Origin: Bradyrhizobium tropiciagri
GTDB lineage: Bacteria; Pseudomonadota; Alphaproteobacteria; Rhizobiales; Xanthobacteraceae
Assembly (NCBI RefSeq): GCF_001189845.1
Contig: NZ_LFLZ01000011.1
Coordinates: 62,001 to 126,000 of the forward strand
Direction of reading: 5' to 3'
DNA length: 64,000 nucleotides
The notes under the pieces were generated by a model. The model did no database searches. It was not told where the DNA came from and was given only the letters and a program-made list of their open reading frames with translations. The translations under genes and the position numbers were made by a program. Numbering within the stretch: position 1 is the first letter of the stretch; each line of letters opens with the position of its first letter. This document shows, one piece after another, positions 26,906-34,699 of the stretch.

Positions 26906-28056
26906 CGCCCCTTCGACCCGACACCGCGCGGCACTACATAGCGCGGTCGGCAGCGCTTCGTCACGATCGGTCCTCACGGCGCGCGTGGACACCCGAGCTG
27001 GCACGCAAGGAAGCCAAGCGGCTCTTGGGCCTTGTTGCCAACGGCAGAGACCCCGCGGACGAGAAAGCCAAGGCACGCCTGCAGGCGGCCGACACACTTT
27101 CGGTAATCGCGGATCAATATCTCCCGAATGAAGAAAGGCTGAAGCCCCGAACCTATTCGGAAGTCGAACGCTACTTGTTGGTCAGCTGGAAACCCCTGCA
27201 TCCGGTCTCGGTTTTCCAAATCACCCGCCGTCATATCTCGGCTCGTATCGCTGACATCGTCTCAGTTCACGGAGCGGTCTCAGCGGCCCGCGCTCGGACA
27301 GTCCTGTCCTCAATGTTCAACTGGGCAATACGCGAGGGCCTCGACATTGCCGCGTACCCGGTTCTCGGCACCAATCGACCCGCGCAGTCGAGAAGCCGCG
27401 AACGGGTCCTCACGGAGACGGAGCTATCAGCCATTTGGCAGGCCTGTGGCGATGACGATTACGGACGCATCGTGCGCCTGTTGCTACTCACAGCCCTACG
27501 TCGTGATGAAGTAGGCAGTATGCAATGGGCCGAGCTTGATACTAATTCGGGACTCTGCACGCTGCCAGCCACCCGAACCAAGAACCATGGCGAGCACTTG
27601 CTGCCATTGGTTCCCGCCGCCTTGGCCCTAGTCCCACTCCGCCGAGATGGCCGAGACTTCCACTTTGGTGACGGACCCCGACGCAGCGGTGACCCGCATC
27701 GCGGATTCTCCGGCTGGTCAAAGTCGAAGTCGGCACTTGATGCGCGCATTGCGGAAGCCTTGGGCGAACCCCTACCCCATTGGACCGTTCACGATCTTCG
27801 CAGATCGGCGTCCACTGTGATGGCCGACCGGCTTGGCGTGTTGCCACACATCGTGGAGGCGATCCAAACCACGTCAGCGGCCACCGGGCGGGCGTTGCTG
27901 GTGTATATAACCGCGCGCCGTACGCGGCCGAGATTGCGCGAGGCGCTCGAACGCTGGGCAGAACACGTCGCGGCCTTACCAGCCCAAAAGCCGGGGCGTG
28001 CCGGCGCCGGCTCTCGTCCGGATTTCTTCCACGGGGCAGCCGGGGTTCATTCCTAG
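26905..28056 (+). pseudogene. Tyrosine site-specific integrase, 5'-truncated and frameshifted
   Basis: The product resembles P4-type integrases with an N-terminal arm-binding region, a SAM-like core (residues about 80-170 from the first open codon) and a catalytic domain with the first Arg in LLLLTALRRDEVGSM and HDLRRSASTVMAD carrying His and the second Arg. The expected final Tyr appears as VYITARRTRPRLREALERW. The N-terminal about 60 residues are absent. The motif RQRFVTIGPHG is read in the +1 frame at about 26955-26990, while WTPELARKEAKRLLG lies in frame 0; one lost C in GCGCCG would explain the second shift. It is probably inactive. Confidence 0.72.
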
Positions 28057-28320
28057 TTCAAGCTAGCCGGCGAGGGGGCGGGGTCGGTTGCTCCTATCTG
28101 GGACTTACGAAGGGACGGCGCTTTTCGGCCCCCTTAGTCGGAAGCGGCAAATCGCGGCAAAGACCTGTTCGCCTAACCTAAGACCAAAGGAGCCTCGTAG
28201 GATCAAACAACAGTCCCGGGCGTTGAACAAGTCGAGCCCGAAGATGAGGTTCGGCAATGATCAATATGCGAGAGCGGAGGAGATCGCCTGTAGGCGCGGA
28301 AGGCGGAAGCGAAGGAAGCA

Positions 28321-28443
28321 TTGAGTGACCACGCCAAAGCGCAAAAAGCATTCCACGAAAACAGCGAAAGGCTGAAGCGGAGCGCTTGGCCCGGGAAGCC
28401 AAGAGTGGAGCGCGTCCGGTCGGAAAGCGTTATGGTAAGGCGC
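28321..28443 (+). pseudogene. Small arginine/lysine-rich protein, frameshifted
   Basis: From TTG 28321 (AAGGAA just upstream) the frame reads DHAKAQKAFHENSERLK and then continues as AERLAREAKSGARPVGKRYG only after a one-base shift at 28374-28376, where AAGCG replaces an expected AAGGCG. The intact protein at 56477-56605 contains the same NRERLKAERLAREA core. The function is unknown. Confidence 0.5.
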
Positions 28444-28455
28444 ACGAATTAGACA

Positions 28456-28693
28456 ATGTACAAAGACGCGATCATGGACGAGCTGCGACAAGAGCTCGAT
28501 GTGGTTGAAGGCGAAAAGCGTCTTGCGGACCTCGAGGCGCTTTTATTCGAATTGAAGCGGCGGAAATTTATTCGAATTGAAGCGGCGGAAAGAAGACACT
28601 CCGAGGGCGCAAGCCGAGCTGGAGGCGATGCGTAAAAATCAGCTCGACCGCGAGCAGCACCGTCAACGGCTGCTTTCGCTTCTGCATCCGTAG
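28456..28693 (+). pseudogene. Small helical protein disrupted by a 25-bp tandem duplication
   Basis: ATG 28456 starts a helical, highly charged protein (MDELRQELDVVEGEKRLADL). Inside it a 25-bp unit is present twice in direct tandem, shifting the frame. Skipping one unit gives an uninterrupted 70-residue product ending QLDREQHRQRLLSLLHP at TAG 28691-28693. With both units the frame terminates early. The ancestral protein looks like an amphipathic coiled coil of unknown role. Confidence 0.7.
28542..28591 (+). repeat. Tandem duplication, 2 x 25 bp
   Basis: The unit at 28542-28566 (starting TTTATTCGAATTG, ending GGCGGAAA) is repeated exactly at 28567-28591. The perfect identity suggests a recent slippage or unequal-crossover event. 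Confidence 0.95.
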
Positions 28694-28710
28694 TGCACAA
28701 GGATTTTCCG

Positions 28711-28812
28711 ATGACCCCACCAGAACGCCGCGACATGCCCTGGATCGTTGCGGCTGCCGTTTTGGCCTTCGTCCTAGCGGTCGTGGCGGGAGGACTCACG
28801 TATTTCCGTTAG
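28711..28812 (+). CDS. 33-residue single-pass membrane protein
   Basis: ATG 28711 opens a 33-residue protein with a polar N-terminus (MTPPERRDMPW) and one hydrophobic helix (IVAAAVLAFVLAVVAGGLTY). The function is unknown. It lies 17 bases after the disrupted helical gene and may once have been co-transcribed with it. Confidence 0.5.
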   Translation: MTPPERRDMPWIVAAAVLAFVLAVVAGGLTYFR

Positions 28813-28964
28813 CCGCGCGTTGCCACTCTTGGCAGGACACTCCATCACTCCCCTCGCCCGCCAATCTCGCGCTCTGCCCGCCGGAAATCAGGCCGCAGCC
28901 TCCGCAGACCCAAACTTAATTGTTGAGCTTACCTCTCGCGAGCTAGACTGCTGCCGGAAGTCCA

Positions 28965-29072
28965 TCAGCCCATCAACAGCCATCCGATGCTAATGATGAG
29001 TGCGATGAACGAAGCGCCGGCAAGGCCAAGGAAGCTATAGTCCACTGCGTCCCAGTGATCCTGTCTGAACAC
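28965..29072 (-). CDS. 35-residue single-pass membrane protein
   Basis: GTG 29072 with a GAGGCGAG-like ribosome binding site starts a protein with a polar head (FRQDHWDAVDYS) and a hydrophobic helix (FLGLAGASFIALIISIGWLL). The codon pattern and hydrophobic profile support a real small protein. Its function is unknown, and it is the only minus-strand gene downstream of the promoter-like site at 29299-29323. Confidence 0.45.
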   Translation of the reverse strand: MFRQDHWDAVDYSFLGLAGASFIALIISIGWLLMG

Positions 29073-29202
29073 GGGCGGTCTCGCCTCAGATAACCGGCCC
29101 CAGTGCCCCCGGGGAGAGCACTGAGGCCGATATGTTAGTCCCACTCCTCGTCGTACCGAATCTTAAACTGCGATAATTGTGAATTGTTCCACGAACGAAA
29201 AT

Positions 29203-29230
29203 GCCCCAGCGTTGGGGAAAACGCTGGGGC
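29203..29230 (-). terminator. Stem-loop followed by ATTTTC on the minus strand
   Basis: GCCCCAGCGTT pairs perfectly with AACGCTGGGGC. The T-rich tail lies on the minus side, so it would terminate leftward transcripts. It sits about 70 bases past the EcfG-like site at 29299-29323. Confidence 0.5.
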
Positions 29231-29298
29231 CGTGGGCCTTCCGTTCATACTGTCCGAATGCGGTTCGGGGGGCTGATGATTGCCGCATTCGTCAGACA

Positions 29299-29323
29299 AA
29301 CAAGCTTCGGCCACGTTCGTTCC
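29299..29323 (-). promoter_or_regulatory. EcfG-like promoter, GGAAC-N16-TGTT
   Basis: On the minus strand TAGGAAC is followed after 16 bases by TGTT, one mismatch from the consensus CGTT. Downstream lies the stem-loop at 29203-29230 after about 60-70 bases without a clear gene, suggesting a small RNA. Confidence 0.4.
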
Positions 29324-29346
29324 TAACCGCGCCAAAGGAAACGACA

Positions 29347-29380
29347 CCAGCACCTCTGGGGGCCTAGAGGCCGGTGCTGG
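29347..29380 (-). terminator. Stem-loop with GTTTCCTTT tail on the minus strand
   Basis: CCAGCACC pairs with GGTGCTGG around an inner TCT/AGA stem. On the minus strand it is followed by a T-rich tail. It could end the leftward DUF6894 transcript, whose stop is at 29526. Confidence 0.45.
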
Positions 29381-29525
29381 GCCATCATTTGATCCGCCGA
29401 TCTTCTTATTGTCGGCAGCTTCGATACTGCGCGCTCTCCAACTTTCTCGCATAGCGGATGGCAACGGTGCCCTAGTTCTACAGCGCGAGTGTCCTAACTG
29501 AGACTGGACTTAGAGCCGCCGGTCG

Positions 29526-29774
29526 TTAGCGCTTCCTGTCCCGGCTGACCTCAAACAGAAAGCGAACGGCCATCAGCGGGCCAGCTTCGTCGCGGACACC
29601 GATTTCCATCTGTTCGATCCCGCTGCGGATGACCGAGGACGCGGCATCCCGGGCCATACTCCCTAAAGCTCGCCCGGCTTCATTCTGCGCGGCCTCAAAG
29701 TCTCGGAGTTCCATGCCTTCCTCGTCGACCGTAATTCCGTGGCTATCTTTGAGGTCGAAATAGTATCTGGGCAT
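29526..29774 (-). CDS. DUF6894-family protein
   Basis: An 82-residue protein opening with PRYYFDLKDSHGITVDEEGM, the hallmark of the small DUF6894 family that is abundant in Bradyrhizobium. ATG 29774 places this motif at the N-terminus as in the family; ATG 29807 would add 11 unrelated residues. Function is unknown. The hairpin at 29347-29380 lies downstream. Confidence 0.8.
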   Translation of the reverse strand: MPRYYFDLKDSHGITVDEEGMELRDFEAAQNEAGRALGSMARDAASSVIRSGIEQMEIGVRDEAGPLMAVRFLFEVSRDRKR

Positions 29775-29930
29775 CAGACACTCGCTCTTCCGAAAAGCCC
29801 AAAGCAAAAAGGCGGGGTGCGTTCCCAGGTCTGTTTTGAAATGGCGAGTGGCTTATCTCGACCAGCACGAGAAGATCAGATCCGATGCTTTAGGAGGACA
29901 AGGCGAGACCGGCCGAGTGTTCGGCCCGGC

Positions 29931-29999
29931 TTCGAGTACGCTAAGGACTAGGGCTGGCTCGAGTCCCACGAGAGTGGGACATTCGTGAGGATGACTCAC
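29931..29999 (+). pseudogene. Degenerate copy A of a small 'ESGTFVRM' protein
   Basis: The frame reads FEYAKD, an amber codon at 29949-29951, then GWLESHESGTFVRMTH. It aligns with copy B at 31487-31585 over about 20 codons. No start codon is attached. The ancestral protein is unidentified. Confidence 0.45.
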
Positions 30000-30121
30000 C
30001 GGCAGATCCTAAATGCGTGCGGCATGCGAGGAACCATCGAGGGGACGGAAGCATCTAATTGACGCTTCTGGTCAGCAAGAGCCCCCCGACTGCCAGAAGA
30101 AAACCCGTAGCACCCGGGTTG

Positions 30122-30143
30122 GCGGCCCCCAGGTTGGGGCCGC
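30122..30143 (+). terminator. GC-rich stem-loop upstream of the next gene
   Basis: GCGGCCCC pairs with GGGGCCGC around CAGGTT, with TTTTT 13 bases downstream at 30156-30160. It could terminate rightward transcripts before the gene at 30177 or attenuate it. Confidence 0.4.
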
Positions 30144-30176
30144 TTGCTGGGCTGGTTTTTACAGATGGTGATTGCA

Positions 30177-30383
30177 ATGGAACTTATTGGACGCCCGATG
30201 CGAGGCCGGTTTCTCGTTCGAAGAGGAAGCACTGATTGGATGGTCTACGACAGCGAACTCAAAGGTCCAGCTCAAATACGGAAAGACGGTCCCTTCGCAG
30301 AGAAGCTGACCAAAGAACAAGCTGAGAATTTAGCGGAGTTGCTGTCGAACCAGCGAACTGAGATCGGCAAAAGGCGCTCCTGA
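30177..30383 (+). CDS. Hypothetical 68-residue protein
   Basis: ATG 30177 starts a basic protein with a short beta-rich part (GRPMRGRFLVRRGSTDWMVY) and a C-terminal helix (LTKEQAENLAELLSNQ). It reads like a small host-specific protein with normal codon usage. I do not recognise its family. An inverted repeat at 30395-30424 follows the stop. Confidence 0.5.
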   Translation: MELIGRPMRGRFLVRRGSTDWMVYDSELKGPAQIRKDGPFAEKLTKEQAENLAELLSNQRTEIGKRRS

Positions 30384-30394
30384 TATCCAGAAAT

Positions 30395-30424
30395 GGCCTC
30401 AGCGCGGTCAACCGCGCCGAGGCC
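30395..30424 (-). terminator. Stem-loop between convergent units
   Basis: GGCCTC-A-GCGCGG pairs with CCGCGC-C-GAGGCC around TCAA; ATTTC follows on the minus strand. It could end the rightward gene at 30383 or a leftward transcript from the promoter-like site at 30450-30474. Confidence 0.45.
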
Positions 30425-30449
30425 GAGTGCCATAATTACCTCACACCAA

Positions 30450-30474
30450 AACCAGTGCTCAGCCGTTTGGTTCC
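30450..30474 (-). promoter_or_regulatory. EcfG-like promoter, GGAAC-N16-GGTT
   Basis: On the minus strand AAGGAAC is followed after 16 bases by GGTT, one mismatch from CGTT. Only about 20-50 bases separate it from the stem-loop at 30395-30424, too little for a protein gene. Confidence 0.35.
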
Positions 30475-30493
30475 TTGGAGCATAACCAAAAGA

Positions 30494-30534
30494 GAAACGG
30501 CCAGCACCCTTGGAGGTGGTGCTGAGGCCGTTTC
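30494..30534. terminator. Long imperfect stem-loop with T-tracts on both sides
   Basis: GAAACGGCC-AGCACC pairs with GGTGCT-GA-GGCCGTTTC. Tracts GTTTC lie on both strands, so it could act in either direction. Confidence 0.4.
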
Positions 30535-30726
30535 CATTCCGAGGTCGCCGAGCCGCCGCTGTCGCTAATTGGGCGAGCCCCCCGGGCCTAAAAAGGATGT
30601 CCTTAAATGAAATCGCCCTACCCGGTGCCGGGATGATCGAATCAAAGCTGAGCCAGACAATTAACCTAAGTGAATAGATCGGCCGATTCACATTTGTGAT
30701 TTCAAGAAGCCGCCGATCATGCGGGG

Positions 30727-31014
30727 ATGGGCCGCCCGTCCAAGGAACGTGTACGCGAGGTCATCTGGGAGGTCGACGCGCTGGACCTGCCCGATGGTGC
30801 GCATTGGGCCCTGATCCATGAGAAGCTGAATCTCCGCCACGGCGAGGTGTTCGACTACATCGCCGACGATCCGGCGTCCTTCGGCGCCAAGCCGGTACCG
30901 GACCACGGAGACAGGCGTAGGAGCGGGCACTCGAACGAACAGAGCGTGGAACCCCAGACACAGTCCATATCGTCGTTGGATCGGTCTCGATCGCGATTAC
31001 CATCCTGCTGCTGA
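30727..31014 (+). CDS. Hypothetical protein, probably damaged C-terminus
   Basis: The first 60 residues look genuinely coding (RPSKERVREVIWEVDALDLP, EKLNLRHGEVFDYIADDP). The last 30 are serine/arginine-rich and unlike the start. In the -1 frame the same DNA encodes HIVVGSVSIAITILLLIIVF, a hydrophobic helix, ending at TAA near 31035. That suggests either a frameshift or a separate membrane peptide that has lost its start. The family is not recognised. Confidence 0.45.
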   Translation: MGRPSKERVREVIWEVDALDLPDGAHWALIHEKLNLRHGEVFDYIADDPASFGAKPVPDHGDRRRSGHSNEQSVEPQTQSISSLDRSRSRLPSCC

Positions 31015-31054
31015 TAATCGTTTTCGGTGTGTAAATTGAAACGGCCCAAAGAAA

Positions 31055-31082
31055 CGGCTCCAGTCTGTCAGGGCTGGAGCCG
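31055..31082 (-). terminator. Stem-loop with GTTTCTTT tail on the minus strand
   Basis: CGGCTCCAG pairs with CTGGAGCCG; reading leftward a T-rich tail follows. It lies about 55-75 bases past the weak EcfG-like site at 31138-31162. Confidence 0.5.
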
Positions 31083-31137
31083 CTCAAGTCTGGAAAGAAA
31101 CGCCGATGGCCCCGGGGCCGGACCATGCGCAGAATCC

Positions 31138-31162
31138 AAGCCAGGCCACGTGGCGTCGTTCC
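31138..31162 (-). promoter_or_regulatory. Weak EcfG-like site, TTAGGAAC-N16-GCTT
   Basis: The -35 element is exact but the -10 (GCTT) matches only partly. It is listed because the next feature leftward is again a stem-loop with no clear gene between. Confidence 0.25.
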
Positions 31163-31486
31163 TAACGAAGGTGGTCTCGTGCTGATTGCTAACGATGGTG
31201 CGGATCGTCCTGCTTAAGCAAGGTCCTCACTCGTTTCCGTTCTTCGGTCATTGTCGGGAGGCGAAGGCCAAGGCCGCGGGCGCGGCCGAAAATGGAGTTG
31301 AGAGGACGCTTCAGCACAACTGCGATGCGGTTCGCGCTGACTCAGGCAGCGACCATAGATTTCAGGCGTTCGATTTCTTCAGGTGCCCATCTTTTGCGGC
31401 GCATCCGTTTCAATCATTTGCCGATCGATCGCGAAGATCAACTGCCCGATGATCCACCAGGAACGGCGACGCTGGACGAATACTAA
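31163..31486. other. Stretch without a recognisable gene
   Basis: Open frames are present on the plus strand but have no ribosome binding sites and no family resemblance. It precedes the degenerate copy B and is probably eroded DNA. Confidence 0.35.
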
Positions 31487-31585
31487 GTCGGCCTCCAGTA
31501 CGCGAAAGATCACTGCTGGCTAGAGTACCACGAGAGCGGGACGTTCGTGCGGATGCTGCCGGTCAGCAAAGACCTGTTTGCGTAA
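31487..31585 (+). pseudogene. Degenerate copy B of a small 'ESGTFVRM' protein
   Basis: After a stop codon at 31484-31486 the frame reads GLQYAKDHCWLEYHESGTFV then RMLPVSKDLFA and ends at TAA. It matches copy A at 29931-29999, indicating a duplicated and decayed gene. No start is present. Confidence 0.5.
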
Positions 31586-32144
31586 TCCCTTCGAGCTACC
31601 CACTCAGCGATGCTGTTGGGCATGAACCTTCGACCCGCTTCCGCGTCCTCATAGCGTCAGGATTTTGCACCTTCCTTCCTGGGGCTAGAGTCAACGCCGA
31701 CCGCAAGTGTTTTAAGCGGTCGGCGTTCTGTTGCGGACTCGCAAAAAGAAGTCGGCCCCACCGCCTTGGAAACGCGCTGAAGCCACCTTTGTCCCACTCC
31801 TCGTTAGAGCGAGACTTCAACCGCGCTGGTCGCCCCTCGTTCCGCAAAGAAAAGGCTCCAGCGAGGGGACTGTGGCTGGAGCCTCCAGATTCAACGGCAA
31901 CCGCTGGAGCATCGTAGCCAGCGGGACCGTGCTAGGGCTGAAAAACTAGGAAATGAAAATCACCTGCCCGTTTGGCGATGAAACCCGGAAATATATGTTC
32001 CGAAAATAACGCAGGTGAGTTTTGGCGCTTAAGCGTATCACGTTCTGTACCAATTTTGTTGCAGCCGGATCGCGCCCGCAGGTCAACAGCCAGATCTCCA
32101 GCGAGAGGACATGCCTCATTAAACTCGGAGAACATTCGGCTGGC
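31586..32144. other. Stretch with one stem-loop and no clear gene
   Basis: I find no convincing coding sequence. The only structured element is the stem-loop at 31852-31881. Confidence 0.35.
31852..31881 (-). terminator. Stem-loop with TTTTCTTT tail on the minus strand
   Basis: GGCTCCAGC pairs with GCTGGAGCC across 12 bases. The arms closely resemble those of the stem-loop at 31055-31082. It could end the leftward transcript of the gene at 32145-32411. Confidence 0.5.
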
Positions 32145-32411
32145 TTAGTCGTCGAAATGAGAGGCCGATCCAATGCCCGACAACGCTCCGAAAGAGAAGA
32201 CCTGTCCGAAGTGCATGCATTCCGGACGAGAGGTCCGATTCTTCAAAGCGTGCTCGATCCTAAGCGGGGATGCAGCGTTCGCGTCTGCCCGACCCGGCTC
32301 ATCTCCGTAGGGGGATCCCGACCGCCGAGGGCGCCACACATAGACCGCGGCATACTCGCGCTTCCGCAGAAGATCGCGAACAGGCTTGGTGTAGTCGGCA
32401 GGATCGATCAT
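32145..32411 (-). CDS. Hypothetical 88-residue protein
   Basis: ATG 32411 opens a natural-looking N-terminus (IDPADYTKPVRDLLRKREYA then AVYVWRP), while the second half is less convincing and overlaps a possible Cys-rich peptide on the other strand (32173-32310). Its start lies inside another leftward open frame (32299-32568) beginning PTAREIAQAEIVADWPAWLG, so the two may be coupled or one gene split by a frameshift. The function is unknown. Confidence 0.35.
   Translation of the reverse strand: MIDPADYTKPVRDLLRKREYAAVYVWRPRRSGSPYGDEPGRADANAASPLRIEHALKNRTSRPECMHFGQVFSFGALSGIGSASHFDD
32173..32310 (+). CDS. Possible 45-residue Cys-motif peptide
   Basis: ATG 32173 with GAGAGG upstream starts PDNAPKEKTCPKCMHSGREV, with a CPKC knuckle that could bind metal. 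It overlaps the leftward frame at 32145-32411, and only one of the two is likely real. Confidence 0.3.
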   Translation: MPDNAPKEKTCPKCMHSGREVRFFKACSILSGDAAFASARPGSSP

Positions 32412-32568
32412 CGGCGCCCCTCGAAGCGAGCCGCCTTATGCTGCCATCGTCCTTCATCCAGCCGACGCCGCCAACCGCGGCGCCCGCTCCGGCCATCGTG
32501 GGGTGCCCGAGCCACGCCGGCCAATCGGCGACGATCTCGGCCTGGGCGATCTCTCGAGCGGTTGGCAC
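32299..32568 (-). CDS. Hypothetical protein overlapping the next leftward frame
   Basis: The N-terminal 50 residues (PTAREIAQAEIVADWPAWLG, WMKDDGSIRRLASRGAD) have normal composition. The part after the ATG of the 32145-32411 frame is Arg/Ser/Cys-rich and probably not native. I do not recognise the family. Confidence 0.35.
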   Translation of the reverse strand: MPTAREIAQAEIVADWPAWLGHPTMAGAGAAVGGVGWMKDDGSIRRLASRGADDRSCRLHQACSRSSAEARVCRGLCVAPSAVGIPLRR

Positions 32569-32776
32569 GATCGGACATGGCTTTCATTGTAGCCGTAAGC
32601 TAGCGTCGCATCCTCGGTTGCCCCGCTCCAGACCTGCGAGACGTTCAGTCATCGCATCTTGCTGTCGCCGAGCGCATCTAAGACGACGATCGCACGCCTG
32701 ATGGCGACCTTCAGAATGGCGTGCTATTGTTTTGGGGGCATCGGACGACCCCATTTCGCGCTCGGCCGTCAGCCTA

Positions 32777-32801
32777 GGAACGGCACCGCACGGTGCGCGT
32801 T
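32777..32801 (+). promoter_or_regulatory. EcfG promoter, exact GGAAC-N16-CGTT
   Basis: TAGGAAC is followed after exactly 16 bases by CGTT, 32 bases before the GTG start at 32833. This is the alphaproteobacterial EcfG general stress promoter consensus. Confidence 0.7.
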
Positions 32802-32832
32802 GACTCTGCGCTGGAAGGCCAGGAGCACTCCG

Positions 32833-33063
32833 GTGCCCATAACGATGATATGCCCCAAGGACCTTGAGCTCATCGCGTTGCGAGAAATCCGCAGCCTGCC
32901 CGGCGGAGAATACGTCTGCCATATCGAAATTGAACCGACCGACACGGACTGGACCCTCGTGGCGGTCGTTCGTGATGGCGCCGACAACGACCGCATCCAC
33001 GAAGCTGCAACAGCCACCACAAACAGGCTGAAGCAGCGATATTTGGTACGATTCGATTGGTGA
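32833..33063 (+). CDS. Conserved small protein, stress-promoter controlled
   Basis: A 76-residue protein read from GTG 32833 (AGGAG seven bases upstream): CPKDLELIALREIRSLPGGE, YVCHIEIEPTDTDWTLVAVV, then a basic C-terminal helix. It resembles small hypothetical proteins I associate with Bradyrhizobium. The exact EcfG promoter directly upstream makes it a likely general stress protein. Its molecular role is unknown. Confidence 0.65.
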   Translation: MPITMICPKDLELIALREIRSLPGGEYVCHIEIEPTDTDWTLVAVVRDGADNDRIHEAATATTNRLKQRYLVRFDW

Positions 33064-33362
33064 GCGCATGCACTGGCGATGGGTCATGAGCCGACGGGCT
33101 CCGCAACACCGGTCGCCATCGAGTGCGACTTTGGGCGGCCCTTCAACGACCGCGCGTGTACTTCGCGCAAACACCTGAGGCGCGCGGCCTAGCAACCAAG
33201 CGACAGCGCTCTCCTCGCGGATGACAACCTAAGCCGCCGAAGTGTATCGCTCGCCATCTGCTTTCGCATCAGGTGTGTGGCTTTGCCAGGCCGCAAATCG
33301 GCTTAAGCATGATGAGCTGCCGCAGCGTCAGGTGAGAGCAGGAAGCCCAGTTCGATTGGATT

Positions 33363-34430
33363 TCATGTCGGAAGGACGATTTCGCAAACGAGCCCCTCCG
33401 CGCGCCACTCGAAGAGCACCTTCCCGCCAAGCGGGCTGATCGTTCCTTCGATGAGGCGGCTACCAAATCCCTTGCGCCGAGGCGCATTTATCCGCGGTCC
33501 GCCCATTTCAGTCCAGCGGAGCGTCAACCGTCTATCCTCGGTCTGCGACCAGGCCAATTCTATCCGTCCACTCGCGATAGATAGCGCTCCATATTTTGTG
33601 GCATTGGTAGCGAGTTCATGCAGAACCACCGCGATCGCCTGCGCAGCGGCGGGCTCTAACATGGTTTGCAAACCGTCCATCACAATCCGCTTCTCGTCAC
33701 CCTCTTCGAGATAAGGAGCAAACTCTTGCTTGGCGATCGCCGAGACTTCGGCTCCTATCCACCGCGTCTCAACAAACAGCGAATGAACATTTGCCATCGC
33801 TTGGATGCGCCCGCTGATTGCTTCCTTCAGACCCTCCGCGGTATCGGATTGAGAAAGATTGATGATTGCCTGTACGTTTGAGAGGATGTTCTTGCTTCGG
33901 TGCTCCGCCTCGCGCGCCAAAATGCTAATATGCTCCTGATTGCGTTTCTGCTGGGTGATATCTCTGGCGATCTTTGATGCGCCGACTATGTTGCCGTGGG
34001 CATCTTTGACAGGAGAAACAGTCAGCGAAACGACAATTGAGCTGCCATCCCGACGGCGCCGGACGGTCTCAAAATGGTCGATGCGCTCACCTCGTCGGAT
34101 TCGGGTTAGAATCTCCCGTTCTTCGCTGAGCCGATCCTCCGGGATCAGGAGTGTAATGGGCTGCCCAATCGCCTCGGTTGCCGCATATCCGAAGATGCGC
34201 TCGGCTGCCTTATTCCAGCTTGTAATGATGCCATCTAGATTCTTGCTTATAATCGCGTCGTCGCTGGTCTCAACTATGGAGGCCAGCAGATTGGCCAAGC
34301 GCTCGGCGCGTTCCAGAGGCCGCTCGCTGACAAGAGGCTGTGGTTGAAGTCCCGACTTGTTTTTAGACGCCAAAAGAATCCCCAAAAGATGCTGCACTGC
34401 CGTTGGTGCCCTAATCATAGCACCAAACAC
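33363..34430 (-). CDS. PAS-domain HWE-family sensor histidine kinase
   Basis: A 355-residue kinase. A PAS domain (about 45-160) starts ASIVETSDDAIISKNLDGII and ends in the PAC segment IARDITQQKRNQ. The HWE/HisKA_2 dimerisation box has the phospho-His in AREAEHRSKNILSNVQAI. The HATPase domain has VVLHELATNATKYGALS and GFGSRLIEGTI. Kinases of this class often feed PhyR and the EcfG stress response in alphaproteobacteria, which would fit the promoters in this region, but PhyR and NepR are not in the window. Confidence 0.82.
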   Translation of the reverse strand: MFGAMIRAPTAVQHLLGILLASKNKSGLQPQPLVSERPLERAERLANLLASIVETSDDAIISKNLDGIITSWNKAAERIFGYAATEAIGQPITLLIPEDRLSEEREILTRIRRGERIDHFETVRRRRDGSSIVVSLTVSPVKDAHGNIVGASKIARDITQQKRNQEHISILAREAEHRSKNILSNVQAIINLSQSDTAEGLKEAISGRIQAMANVHSLFVETRWIGAEVSAIAKQEFAPYLEEGDEKRIVMDGLQTMLEPAAAQAIAVVLHELATNATKYGALSIASGRIELAWSQTEDRRLTLRWTEMGGPRINAPRRKGFGSRLIEGTISPLGGKVLFEWRAEGLVCEIVLPT

Positions 34431-34699
34431 ACAGGCTGCGATGGCTCGGGTGACAGCTCCGGTTTAAACTCAGTTGACACTCCGGTCTGCGCCCAACTTC
34501 GGGCAAGTCCGTGCGGCGCGCATCTGCGAAGGACGGTGAGGCATCAATTAGGGTTTATCCGACGAAGGCGCTCTGGACATTTGTCAAAACATCAAGGCTT
34601 TCGAATCGTTAAGGATTTCTGCGCGAGGAGCCTAGCCCGGCTAAGTACATTTATCTTGAAGATGATAGCAACCAGCGTCGGGCCTCCGAATTGGAGGGC

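Noticed and set aside
26508..26924. A leftward frame opposite the oxidase fragment
   Set aside because: It is charged and repetitive, while the plus strand encodes clear transmembrane helices of subunit III.
31186..31452. A rightward 88-codon frame
   Set aside because: No ribosome binding site, no family resemblance and odd composition.
32584..33195. A 203-codon leftward frame opposite the stress-controlled small gene
   Set aside because: The plus strand has the promoter, ribosome binding site and family-like protein; this frame is its shadow.
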